A stretch of 64,000 nucleotides of DNA from Siphonodentalium dalli (taxonomy: Eukaryota; Mollusca; Scaphopoda; Gadilida; Siphonodentaliidae): contig CP136066.1 in assembly GCA_032622095.1 (NCBI GenBank), positions 202,452,978 to 202,516,977 of the forward strand. The letters are read 5' to 3'. The position numbers and the translations under genes were made by a program. The notes beneath the pieces were generated by a model. That model did not search any database. It had not been told where the DNA came from and saw only the letters and a program-made list of their open reading frames with translations. This document shows, piece after piece, positions 48,101-55,810 of this stretch (positions within the stretch are counted from its first letter, which is position 1; each line of letters opens with the position of its first letter).

Positions 48101-51100
48101 CATATAATTTGCACGGTTAGAATCTGTGTGGCTTCATCTTTCCAACGATATATAATATGTATGTATCCGTTTTAGTTATCTGCCTCAATTATTAGGTACA
48201 AGTGGTACAATGCTTTTATCGGGATAAAATCAATGCGTAATTTCTATGACGTCGTCAGAGGTCATAAAGTTAGATTACGTTAACTCTCACCCTGCCGATG
48301 CATTTGACTGTGTCGCGTTAACTCATCACCGGCCGAGGTATCCGCAAATGACATTGGGCTATATATCTCGGAAACGGGTGTAGCTATCGACTTGAAATTT
48401 GGTATGTGAATGTATCTTGCCCCGGATACGAATTTTATCGGGTCGCCGAGCACGCGCGACACCAGCTTCGCGCATGCGCAGACCAGATCTAGGAAACGGG
48501 TGGAGCAATCGACTTGAAATTTGGTTTTTGAATAGCCCGGACGAAGTCGGGTCACCTTCTAGTCTATTATATATTTTGAAAGATCTGTGTGTTTGTTTGT
48601 GTGTGTGTGTGTGTGTTTGAAATCGATGGACTCAAAAACGACTAAGCCAATTTCGATGAAATTTGGTATTTGGATGTGTTTTCGGCCGGAGACGAACATA
48701 GGCATATTTATTTGTCCGTGCGAGGTCAACTTTTCACGTGCGGAGGTCAAATCTATTTTTACGCCGTTTTTGCGCTAATATATTTCAGTTCGGTGCTCAC
48801 AAATCGATTCGATATAGCGCGAATAATAAATTGCCAGTCATATAATTTGCACGGTTAGAATCTGTGTGGCTTCATCTTTCCAACGATATATAATATGTAT
48901 GTATCCGTTTTAGTTATCTGCCTCAATTATTAGGTACAAGTGGTCCGATGCTTTTATCGGGATAAAATCAATGCGTAATTTCTATGACGTCGTCAGAGGT
49001 CATAAAGTTAGATTACGTTAACTCTCACCCTGCCGATGCATTTGACTGTGTCGCGTTAACTCATCACCGGCCGAGGTATCCGCAAATGACATTGGGCTAT
49101 ATATCTCGGAAACGGGTGTAGCTATCGACTTGAAATTTGGTATGTGAATGTATCTTGCCCCGGATACGAATTTTATCGGGTCGCCGAGCACGTGCGACAC
49201 CAGCTTCGCGCATGCGCAGACCAGATCTAGGAAACGGGTGGAGCAATCGACTTGAAATTTGGTTTTTTAATAGCCCGGACGAAGTCGGGTCACCTTCTAG
49301 TCTATTATATATTTTGAAAGATCTGTGTGTTTGTTTGTGTGTGTGTGTGTGTGTTTGAAATCGATGGACTCAAAAACGACTAAGCCAATTTCGATGAAAT
49401 TTGGTATTTGGATGTGTTTTCGGCCGGAGACGAACATAGGCATATTTATTTGTCCGTGCGAGGTCAACTTTTCACGTGCGGAGGTCAAATCTGTTTTTAC
49501 GCCGTTTTTGCGCTAATATATTTCAGTTCGGTGCTCACAAATCGATTCGATATAGCGCGAATAATAAATTGCCAGTCATATAATTTGCACGGTTAGAATC
49601 TGTGGCGTGTCCTCTTTCCAACGATATATAATATGTATGTATCCGTTTTAGTTATCTGCCTCAATTATTAGGTACAAGTGGTCCGATGCTTTTATCGGGA
49701 TAAAATCAATGCGTAATTTCTATGACGTCGTCAGAGGTCATAAAGTTAGATTACGTTAACTCTCACCCTGCCGATGCATTTGACTGTGTCGCGTTAACTC
49801 ATCACCGGCCGAGGTATCCGCAAATGACATTGGGCTATATATCTCGGAAACGGGTGTAGCTATCGACTTGAAATTTGGTATGTGAATGTATCTTGCCCCG
49901 GATACGAATTTTATCGGGTCGCCGAGCACGTGCGACACCAGCTTCGCGCATGCGCAGACCAGATCTAGGAAACGGGTGGAGCTATCGACTTGAAATTTGG
50001 TTTTTGAATAGCCCGGACGAAGTCGGGTCACCTTCTAGTATTGATATATTCACATAGTTCGATAACAGGCCGTTCTGGACAAAATATGTCATATCTAATT
50101 AATACATACAACATCTATCAGGTTGACACTGAACTCAGCTTGACACTCAATATATATCATTGGAAGTTCTGTCAATATCCTATCTAAAGTATGGTTAGAA
50201 GATATATTTCCAATTAATTTCCCATTTACATGCAAGGAAGTTATTTCCAGCAAAAATGATTTATACTGCTCATATATGAGTTTATCCCTATTCGTATCAG
50301 AAAATTTCAATGTATGGTCCATTATTTTGTTAGTAATTTCCTATAACGCGACATGGTCTATCGGACATTTATTAACTATAGCTCATGAGGATAGCATTCA
50401 AAATAGCGGTGACAGCACTGTATACCCTTACAGTCAGAAGCATGACAAAACCAGGCGGGTGTCACTGCTGGCAAAATCCCAACTTTCGTTTTTCCCTATT
50501 TTATATACCATTCTTAAATATATGGTAAGCTTTGGTGGTGGGTGTTGCTGTTAAAATAGTTACACCCGTTAAACCGACATGAACCGCCATAAACAGACAG
50601 AATAGTATATTATAGACAAATGTTGTTCTTATACCCATAAACAGACAGAATAGTATATAATAGACAAATGTTGTTCGTATACACATCATATAACACCGGG
50701 GAGACCCCACTAAGTTAACTTTGTATATAAATTCCACCAAGATTTTTACAACACACCGGTATTGCGCTAGTTAACCCTTTACCCAACAAACCGGCCAAAT
50801 AAAGCTTCAACAGCCTAAAATATCTTCGGTCTGTCTCAATAGAACCATACAAATATAGATATCATTGGAACCGGCTCCTTGGCCACATTGTGATAGTTAC
50901 AGTTATGCCCTGTGCCAATGCATTCTCTTATATATGCGAGTCGACCAGAGGTCGCCTCGCATATATAAGAGAATGCATTGGCCTAAAAAATTTTTTTTAC
51001 CATTTTTTCTTACATTCTTTAACAATTTTATAATTTTTAATGTGTTAAGCCAATGCATTCTCTTATATGCGAGGCGACCTATGGTCGACTCGCATATATA

Positions 51101-51692
51101 AGAGAATGCATTGGCACAGGGCCGTTCTGTTGGGTAAAGGGTTAATCATCATCGCTTCTCAATATTTCGGTGCTGAATTGGTCACCGTGAATCACTCTCC
51201 TAAAAATCGCGACGGCGGTGAGTGTTTTGCTTGTCATTCACTATGTACGTGCTGTATATAAACAAACGCTCGACTCAGACAATGTGTGTTCTGTGAATAA
51301 TATCGCATTCATAATATCATACTATACTATTAGTATATTCTTGAAAAAAAAATCATAATTTGGTAACTGTTATTTACAAATTATAACATAACGAAGGCCA
51401 CTCGTGCCTTTAAGTTAATACCTGATCTGATTGGATAACGTCCGGTTAGCAGAGCGGCCCTACTGGGCGTGCAGAAACTTGCTCCAGAAAAATGCTGTGT
51501 CAGCTTCGCTCCGTCTGCTGCCATCTTATCGAGGTGTGGGGTCTTCAGGGTTTTGTTGCCAAAACAAGCAAGGTCACCAATCCCCAAGTCGTCTGCCAGA
51601 AATATGACGACATTCGGGCGACGGATGCTCCTCGATGTCTCACAGACTGCGCATAACACCAACGCAGTGAAGAGCACTCGAAGTGACTCCAT
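24860..51692 (-). CDS. Steryl-sulfatase-like arylsulfatase, whole gene (5 coding exons)
   Basis: Sulfatase of the membrane-anchored STS/ARSD/ARSE/ARSF/ARSH group, expected to hydrolyse sulfate esters (steroid or aryl sulfates) in the ER/secretory lumen. Joining 51692-51422, 47419-47291, 31913-31215, 29160-28876 and 25194-24860 gives an open frame of 572 codons plus TGA, close to the length of vertebrate STS (~580). All four introns are GT-AG and phase 1, each splitting a glycine codon after its first base. Visible features: signal peptide ~1-18; metal-binding Asp34-Asp35; CTPSR at 74-78, where Cys74 would become formylglycine; Lys135 and His137 in GKWHLG; His291; Asp343-Asn344; Lys369; a two-helix hydrophobic hairpin ~189-240 typical of STS; and a Cys-rich C-terminus. 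No frameshift or internal stop was seen. Substrate cannot be decided from sequence. The 5' UTR, promoter and poly(A) site are not defined. Confidence 0.93.
25195..26348. other. Intron 4, 3' part, unique sequence
   Basis: The acceptor-side polypyrimidine tract of exon 5 lies directly right of 25194. Otherwise AT-rich; a short palindrome-like (CGAATC)n patch lies at ~26093-26170. No exon or element recognised. Confidence 0.6.
26349..27845. repeat. 37-bp minisatellite, about 40 copies, in sulfatase intron 4
   Basis: Unit GATTCACCCATGTATGTTTC then TTGAGGGGGAGTTCAAG; a 38-bp variant (CAAGTGATTC) is interspersed singly or in short runs. Copies are highly uniform. On the gene strand the array is C-rich and pyrimidine-heavy. 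Confidence 0.95.
27940..28380. mobile_element. Double-hairpin foldback element, family A (intron 4)
   Basis: Outer inverted ends TATATGTGACTCGCCATATC...AAATCCAGTCGTAAGTCGGGA and their complement at 28340-28380. Inside are two 69-bp hairpins, 27995-28063 and 28256-28324, in mirror orientation, separated by ~190 bp of AT-rich sequence. Each stem is ~33 bp with an ATA/TAT loop. No ORF. A truncated copy is at 44248-44630. Confidence 0.9.
28381..28875. other. Intron 4, 5' part, nothing recognised
   Basis: AT-rich intron sequence between the double-hairpin element and the exon 4 donor at 28875; no motif beyond the GTATGT donor. Confidence 0.6.
28876..29160 (-). CDS. Sulfatase exon 4 (residues 367-461)
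   Basis: 285-bp exon; acceptor AAATTTCCAG|GG, donor CCAAG|GTATGT. It starts GGKTHG, providing the conserved active-site Lys369. [13 protein letters not shown] (376-388) and [13 protein letters not shown] (403-415) are the usual C-terminal sulfatase blocks; [12 protein letters not shown] matches the STS-type region before the Cys-rich segment. Frame remains open for about 17 codons past the donor, but the consensus donor and clean join to exon 5 favour splicing here. Confidence 0.92.
29182..29514 (+). mobile_element. TTAA-target MITE, intact copy (intron 3)
   Basis: 333 bp bounded by TTAA at 29182-29185 and 29511-29514. Terminal inverted repeats are about 85 bp, ~90% identical, starting AGGTACTCAATCCGATTAAG. 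The core matches 11389-11665 in reverse. TTAA targets suggest mobilisation by a piggyBac-type transposase, an inference only. It starts about 20 bp from the exon 4 acceptor, on its intron side. Confidence 0.9.
29600..29889 (+). mobile_element. Probable LINE 3' end with (ATTC)n tail
   Basis: A T-rich segment ends ATGGCTGAGAATAAAGCATT followed by TATTCATTCATTCA. A polyadenylation-like AATAAA next to an (ATTC)n tail is typical of CR1/L2/RTE-type LINE 3' termini. No coding part is attached. Confidence 0.55.
30363..30848. mobile_element. MITE-like element with 28-bp TIRs (intron 3)
   Basis: TCACGGTGGGGAATCACGTG/GTTTCGAG at the left and its complement CTCGAAACCACGTGATTCCC/CATCGTGA at 30821-30848. 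486 bp, no transposase. Exact ends and target duplication not established. Confidence 0.65.
30940..31165. mobile_element. Decayed double-hairpin element, family B type
   Basis: Left GTTAACCCTTTCATGGCG and right GGGAGGGTTAACC resemble the outer repeats of 50771 and 58423. Between them are a degraded hairpin (GCAGTGCATTATCTTGTATA...CATATAAGATAATG, ~30991-31038) and a single surviving arm (CTCATATATAAGAGAATGCA, TTGGCAC, ~31093-31118). Confidence 0.6.
31215..31913 (-). CDS. Sulfatase exon 3 (residues 134-366, with membrane hairpin)
   Basis: 699-bp exon; acceptor TTTTCAG|GA, donor ATGG|GTATGT. It begins with GKWHLG (Lys135, His137). NQGFDHYYG (~154-162) is typical of STS-type sulfatases. Residues ~191-204 and ~210-239 are two hydrophobic segments matching the membrane-inserting hairpin that separates STS-type enzymes from soluble [18 protein letters not shown] holds His291, and [10 protein letters not shown] holds Asp343 and Asn344 of the metal site. 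Asn334 (NST) is a possible glycosylation site. The reading frame is uninterrupted. Confidence 0.95.
31973..35127 (-). mobile_element. 3.2-kb non-autonomous Helitron (intron 2)
   Basis: Reading the minus strand it starts A|TCTATATCTATATTTGCG at 35127 with (CTGT)n near 35073-35106, and ends GCCGGGTAACCCTGCTAG|T at 31973. Target bases A and T fit Helitron insertion. From ~33060 to 35000 it contains diverged ~145-bp repeats arranged as ~290-bp dimers (AATTTGGTGGAAATCGG at 34017, 34312, 34602; ATATAAGTTTGGTGGCAATC type at 34168, 34462, 34750). No Rep/helicase frame. Its 3' end is 59 bp from the exon 3 acceptor. Confidence 0.75.
33060..35000. repeat. Diverged ~145/290-bp tandem repeats inside the Helitron
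   Basis: Two alternating monomer types (one with GGTGGAAATCGGC, one with GGTGGCAATCGGCGAC) give dimer spacing of 295 and 290 bp, and 294 and 288 bp. A partly related stretch in the opposite orientation is at 46600-47120. Confidence 0.75.
35303..42608 (+). mobile_element. Helitron tandem array A, 10 head-to-tail units (intron 2)
   Basis: Each unit runs from TCTATTATATATTTTGAAAG to a CCCGGACGAAGTCGGG hairpin plus TCACCTTCTAG. Units: 35303-36052, 36053-36942, 36943-37679, 37680-38419, 38420-39046, 39047-39783, 39784-40521, 40522-41148, 41149-41876, 41877-42608. Every internal junction is CTAG|TC; the outer flanks are A before the first TC and T after the last CTAG. Each unit holds a (TG)n near its 5' end and one or two ~129-bp subrepeats near its 3' end. 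Units are nearly identical. The many small ORFs on both strands (for example the CVCVCV ones) recur only because the repeat does. The array is antisense to the host gene. Confidence 0.92.
36943..41148 (+). repeat. Higher-order repeat: three-unit block duplicated
   Basis: Units 3-5 (737+740+627 bp, 36943-39046) and units 6-8 (737+738+627 bp, 39047-41148) match in order, length and private variants: the GGGAGAAGTGGTGCGATC variant in the first, the TGTAAGTTTGTAAG variant and internal deletion (GATATAGCGACTGTGTCG) in the third. A 2.1-kb trimer has been duplicated in tandem. Confidence 0.9.
42612..43428. mobile_element. Foldback element with CTAATTAG repeat arms (intron 2)
   Basis: Outer ends ATGGAAGCGTATTGGTGC and complement GCACCAATACGCTTCCAT, then AATTGGCCCAGTAAGTG and complement. 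Both arms (~42655-42965 and ~43120-43375) are built from GCTAATTAGC palindromes joined by ACATACGTATCA, TGATAACAACA and ACATAGTAAGT. The centre (~42975-43110) is unique. No ORF is credible. It directly abuts the end of Helitron array A. Confidence 0.88.
43429..43805. other. Intron 2 sequence, nothing recognised
   Basis: A 95-codon open frame at 43494-43781 has no motif I recognise; treated as chance. Confidence 0.4.
43806..44215. mobile_element. Relic of a foldback family shared with 62659-64000
   Basis: Begins with five imperfect TTCGAACACTTAATT repeats (43818-43898), followed by CAGATCACAATATATAAAAT, ATATACCATTTGAAAGAGGA, AGCTCCAAAACA. The same order (TTCGAACACCCAGATCACAT, TACCATTGGAAATAGGAAGC) occurs at 63250-63320, there between 16-bp repeat arms. 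Right end unclear. Confidence 0.6.
44248..44630. mobile_element. Truncated double-hairpin element, family A (intron 2)
   Basis: Left end ATATATGTGACCCGCCATAT as in 27940. First hairpin complete (44304-44372). The second starts at 44597 but stops at 44629, exactly at its loop (GCGAGGCGACC then unrelated GGATGATG). The outer right arm is missing. Confidence 0.88.
44631..45410. other. Intron 2 sequence, nothing recognised
   Basis: AT-rich; small inverted words only. Confidence 0.5.
45411..45890 (+). repeat. Three diverged ~180-bp tandem repeats
   Basis: Starts at 45411, 45592 and 45767: GCATAATCACAGCAGCTACG, a CATCTAGAAATCACAAAC block, then CCCAGTTGTTCAAAA and GTAAGTCGTGC. The third copy is truncated where the Penelope-like fragment begins. 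Confidence 0.8.
45890..46190 (+). pseudogene. Penelope-like element reverse transcriptase fragment
   Basis: Frame reads [16 protein letters not shown], then [15 protein letters not shown], and [15 protein letters not shown]. The K-x-ADK...VIM...DY block and YGLPKIHK are N-terminal RT motifs of Penelope-like elements. An in-frame TAA interrupts ADK*C, and the frame is lost after ~46190, before the catalytic motifs. Sense opposite to the host gene, within intron 2. Confidence 0.8.
46191..46599. other. Intron 2 sequence, nothing recognised
   Basis: May include more decayed Penelope-like sequence but no motif could be supported. Confidence 0.4.
46600..47170 (+). mobile_element. Helitron fragment related to 31973-35127, plus half hairpin
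   Basis: AGATAATGGATAAG, GGCAGAAAATTGTCGCCGAT, CACCAAGGAATCTAACGGTG correspond in inverse orientation to the repeats at 34700-35000. At 47145-47170 follows ATAAGAGAATGCATTGGCAC, one arm of the double-hairpin module. Confidence 0.6.
47291..47419 (-). CDS. Sulfatase exon 2 (residues 91-133)
   Basis: 129-bp internal exon. The acceptor is ...CACACGCAG|GT and the donor ATAG|GTATGA; it enters with two bases and leaves with one. It encodes the stretch between the two sulfatase signatures and the first half of signature 2 (GYKTAYI, 127-133), which is completed across the next junction by GKWHLG. That split signature strongly supports the join to exon 3, 15.4 kb away. Asn115 (NET) is a possible glycosylation site. 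Confidence 0.93.
   Translation of the reverse strand, partial: VWLRWLKTTSGQYCSWLQKQDYPATRQRLQNWPSQSDIKQHT
47480..47640. repeat. 21-bp minisatellite with inverted flank
   Basis: About five copies of GGGCTGATATGAGGTTACCG-type units (47519-47615); the left flank CCGATATCAGCCC and right GGGCTGATATCAGG are inverted, so the block can fold back. It lies at the 5' start of intron 1 relative to exon 2 (its acceptor side). Confidence 0.75.
47821..50038 (+). mobile_element. Helitron tandem array B, 3 head-to-tail units (intron 1)
   Basis: Same family as array A. Units 47821-48562, 48563-49300, 49301-50038. Flanks A|TC at the left and CTAG|T at the right; internal junctions CTAG|TC. Near-identical to units of array A, indicating recent spread or exchange between the two introns, which are ~5 kb apart. 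Confidence 0.92.
50039..50588. other. Intron 1 sequence with a 75-codon minus-strand frame
   Basis: A minus-strand open frame at 50322-50095 ([31 protein letters not shown]) has a codon pattern that could be residual coding sequence of an unknown element. I do not recognise it and it lacks splice or start support. Confidence 0.25.
50589..50684. repeat. 48-bp direct tandem duplication
   Basis: ATAAACAGACAGAATAGTAT ... repeated at 50589 and 50637 with two or three differences. Confidence 0.85.
50771..51145. mobile_element. Double-hairpin element, family B (intron 1)
   Basis: Outer inverted ends TTAACCCTTTACCCAACA and complement TGTTGGGTAAAGGGTTAA, with TTAA at both borders. Hairpins at 50914-50982 and 51049-51115 are in mirror orientation and share the sequence of those in family A, though the outer arms are unrelated. 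The second hairpin lacks two bases of the TATATA tract in one arm. Confidence 0.9.
51422..51692 (-). CDS. Sulfatase exon 1 (residues 1-90 plus first base of codon 91)
   Basis: The start is the ATG at 51692-51690, in good context (G at -3 and +4). A GTG directly upstream is in frame but not needed. Residues 1-18 form a hydrophobic signal peptide. [11 protein letters not shown] (27-37) is the N-terminal sulfatase strand with the two metal-binding aspartates. [12 protein letters not shown] (74-85) is sulfatase signature 1, with Cys74 as the formylglycine precursor and Arg78 the neighbouring catalytic Arg. Asn46 (NKT) is a possible N-glycosylation site. The donor reads AG|GTATTA, leaving phase 1. 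Confidence 0.95.
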
Positions 51693-51721
51693 CACGATCT
51701 ACAAACAGTCGAATACCTGGA

Positions 51722-52180
51722 TCGTGCCATGAATCTCTACTTCTACTTCTCTACTATACCTGGGAACTTTTTAATGTTCTGACCCGTTATGACAGGGAAC
51801 TTTATAGCATTGAACAAACACGGCAGGGCATATATTTCTTTGTGAATATTTGTTCCCCAATAATCTACGTAATATGATAGGGTGGTCCCACCTTGATATT
51901 GCATGCTTTTCTGTGTCTTTTGTGAGTCGATAATGCAATAAATATTGAATTAATTACAAAAGGAGAAATTCCATGATTGTAAGCGACGCAAAACAAATTC
52001 TGTCACAAAGTCACTTAATTCGTGCAATTTGGAGTTGGGACCTTCACCTACAATGAATTACATTATTAAGGAACAGATAATAACTAAGAAATATTTTCTC
52101 CGCGTTATTTTTTCGACTTTATAATGTTCACTGTCAAAAAGTTCCCAGGTTAGCCAGAGTAGAGATTCATGGCATGATCT
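51722..52180. repeat. Foldback immediately upstream of the sulfatase start codon
   Basis: GATCGTGCCATGAATCTCTA and CCTGGGAACTTTTTAATGTT at 51720-51780 are inverted at ~52105-52180 (AACATTATAAAG, AAAAAGTTCCCAGG, AGAGATTCATGGCATGATC in plus order variants). Begins about 30 bp 5' of the ATG at 51692, so it occupies the expected 5' UTR/promoter zone. Confidence 0.75.
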
Positions 52181-53901
52181 ATCGAATAAAATGTTTGCGT
52201 CCACTATGAGACAGCAGCTGCAGCAGAGTCCCTTAGCCCACAATAACAGAAGAATCGTTCACTTCCGGATTAAAGCACCAAACTTCGCACATATATTGTT
52301 CACCATATCATAATCCCGCTGGTTCCAGTTTTCGGTTAAGTGGAACCCGTTAAATTCAAGATGGCGCCCAACATGGCCGCCGTATTTCAGACGGGTCACT
52401 AAGTCAGTTTGATGCAAATTATAGTGAGACAATCTTGTCATATCTATACAAATGTATACATTTTTGTGAAGATAAGATAAAATACCACCATTATAGGGTA
52501 AAATTGGAACTCATCGTCGAAGATGGCCGCCAAAATGGCAGCTGGAAGTGGAAAATTAGATTGTTTTCTCTAATATCTTTAAGATCAGTTTATGTTTGGT
52601 ATTGTGACTTTATGTTGTATTGCTCATGTTAACTGACCAATAGAGTAATGAAATATGCCATTCATTTTATCACAACCCCTTCTTATCCCTCAAAAATTCG
52701 ATTTTACAGAAAGCGGTATAAAAGTTTTACCAAAAATTACCATTGGGATTTCTAGTCATATTTCATCAAGAAATGGGCAGAACTGTACAATTTTAGTGAA
52801 TCATTCATTTGTTATGCATGTTCCATCTCACTAGTACCAAAATTGTCACTTTGGCTCAAAATGGCTTCAAAAAGGGCGGCCAAACGTGGAAAATGGTAAA
52901 TATTGCCCCATGCTGCGTGCCATGCAACCACATACAAGTTGTGGTTGATGACACAATTTGACTATTACGTGTTATATAGATTGAATACTAACATTTCTGA
53001 TGCACCCAACAAGTTGATTTTTCACATATATCCCAAACATTATTCTCTGCCTTTCCGAAAAGGTAGCAAATTGCGACCTACTTGGTTATTAAACATGTTA
53101 CTTAATCAAATGAAAACTATAGGTTCTATTCTGGTTGTCCCAGTACCTTATGAGGCATGACAAATTCATTTTAAAGGATGCAGTATGGAATTTTGCCAAA
53201 AAAAACTTATTTTGAGATTCTGGCCATGTTTCTGAACGGAAATAGGCATGCAGAACTTCGAAACTGAGCTGAGCGGGACCAATTTATGTGACTACTCTCA
53301 CAAATTAGCGTTAAAATTGATCAACATTGATCAACTTAATACACGATGTTTGTAAAAATGGTTGTCAGTGAGTGACTTTTTGGTCACATGTGATGTGAAT
53401 AGGTATGCATGAAATATAATCATGAATGGTGACTAGTTATATAAGGAGTGTCTATATGGTCATGGTGTGGGGTTCATAGTGAGATGCAGGTAAACAGGGA
53501 GTGCCAATGCATGAGGTCAATAGGTATACGTGGAGTGGCTGTAGAGTCACCGAAGTGGTGTATGGGTATAACAAGAGTAGATACATGTCATCTGTGTGTT
53601 GGTTATGTATATATATATATATACATACTGAGTGTGATTATCACTAAATCCAGCATTCCGATTGGTCGGCGACCACGTGACTAGTTGCAATTATTTCTCG
53701 ATAAACCTGCAAGAGGGTCATAATGACAACCATAATTACATCGACGCGTCATTGATTTTGGAGAAGAAGAACGCGTAATGTTTTGGTCGCATTTGCACTC
53801 GCGCAGGATTGACTTAATAAATCATCAGGTTTCAATATAAAGAGCCTCGTATTGAAATTGTTCGTGCTAACTTTTGCCAATATAAAATTGATTAAAAACA
53901 C

Positions 53902-54594
53902 GGGTTTTACACAAGTAATGACCACTTACCTCACGGTTACATCTCCATAAAAACAGTCCACATGACAGTTAATCCTTAAATAGTTTGCATTTGTAGATGC
54001 AGGTTAATTTTCCGCTTGTGCAAACTTGTCAGTGAACACTGAAATTATTTTTGTTTCCGAATCCAATAAAATTGAACAGTAAATCGGCGTGAAATGTATC
54101 CGCTTTTATGTTCCAGAATAATGTAGCACATCTCATTGTATGCTGTTATTGTTCGAACATTGTTGCCAATTGTATTTTGTAAATAAAACAGAAAATAAAA
54201 TGAATTTTGATGAAAGTGTTGTCTGCAGGTGAGAGAATTTGACCGGCTTTCAAAAACACGTCACGTGACAAATGGGAAATTCCGACCAGTCACGTGACAA
54301 ATGGTACAAAAATAAATTCTCAGCTGGTTTCTGATCGGTGGCTATGTGATATTTTGGGCTGGTTTTGTCACGATACACTTTTCGATTTAAATACATTTAC
54401 AAAAGTGGCTTTTTCGCTAAATGTATATAGATATAAGGATTAACTGTCATGTGAACTGTTTTTATTTAGATGTAACCGTGAAGTAAGTGGTCATAACTTG
54501 TATGTAAAACCCTTCAGGTTTTACACACGCTATGACCACTTACCTCACGGTTACATCTCCATAAAAACAGTCCGCATGACAGTTAATCCTTATG
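53902..54594. repeat. Three-copy inverted/direct hairpin block
   Basis: An ~80-bp segment (GGGTTTTACACAAGTAATGA, CCACTTACCTCACGGTTACA, TCTCCATAAAAACAGTCC, TGACAGTTAATCCTTA) occurs forward at 53902-53988, reversed at 54433-54512 and forward at 54517-54594; the last two form a tight hairpin. Confidence 0.88.
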
Positions 54595-54599
54595 GAGTT

Positions 54600-55810
54600 A
54601 CTTTATGATCATGTGTGAAATGTACAGGTGTATATTGGTTGGCTTTATTGTCATGGATGGGTGTATATGTATACATGTGTTGGTTGTTTGAAAATGGGTG
54701 GGGTGTATGGACAAATAAGAAGTGATTGTATGCTTATGGGTATAATAATTATAGGTGTACATGGAACGGCTGTACGGTCATGATTGCTGAAGTGTATATG
54801 CATACATGTATAGATGGATGGTCATTGGCGAGCGTGTTGGAATATATTAAGTGTCATTGTGATCATATGTGTATATGGTATGTATGTGCATTGTCATTAG
54901 GGGGTATATATGTTTACATGGAGTAACTGTGTGATCATGGATCGGATGTATGAGTATACAGCGAATGGCTGAATACTCATGCGTGAGGTGTATATGCAAG
55001 TCTGGAGTATACACATGGCCGTGTGGTATTGGTGTATCCATTCAATGCTGATGTGAATATGTGTACATGGAATGACTCTATGGCCATGTGTGGGGTGTAT
55101 ATGTATATCTTGAGTGGCTATATGCCATGTATGTGACAAACAGGTATGAGGGAGATACCATGGCCGATGGTGAGTTGGTGTACGGGGTACTGGTATGTCT
55201 TGAAGGATTGTATGGCAATTAGTGAGGTGTATATGGAGTGACTCTATGGTCATGGGTAGGTGTATATGTATAGCTTCAGTTGATATATGGTCATGGGTAT
55301 ACAGGAAGTGACCGTATGGCCAATGGTGATGTGATGTGCTGGGTATTGGTATGTCCTGAAAGCTACATGGCCACTGGTGAGGTGTATATGTATACCTGGA
55401 GTGACTCTATTGTTATGGGTGTGGTGTATATGTATAGCTTGAGTGACTACATGTCCATGGGTGTGGCAAATATATATATATATATATATATACATGGAGT
55501 AATTGTCTGGTCAATGGTGAGGCGAATATGCATACATGAAATGACTATGATCATGAATGTGGTGTAGATCTATATATAGAGTGATTATAGGGTTGTGGGT
55601 GAGGCGTTCGGGTATACCTGCATGGCTATATAGTCAAGTGCGTGGTGTACGGGTTAGCCTAAGTATGAATGTATGGTCATGGGTGAAGTGTATGTGTAAA
55701 AAACGAGTGGCTACATGGTCATTTGTGTGGTGTTTATGTATATATGGAGCGAGTGGATGGTTATGGGTGGGTTGTACATGTGTAAATTTGGGTGGGTATC
55801 GCTTTACACA
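54600..55810. repeat. Degenerate ~42-45-bp GT/AT-rich minisatellite
   Basis: Many diverged copies of GGTGTATATGTATACATGGA followed by GTGACTCTATGGTCATGGGT. Related copies at 53396-53630. Contains a (TA)n at 55470-55490. Long ORFs with HTH/YMYTW repeats are products of the repeat. Confidence 0.8.
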
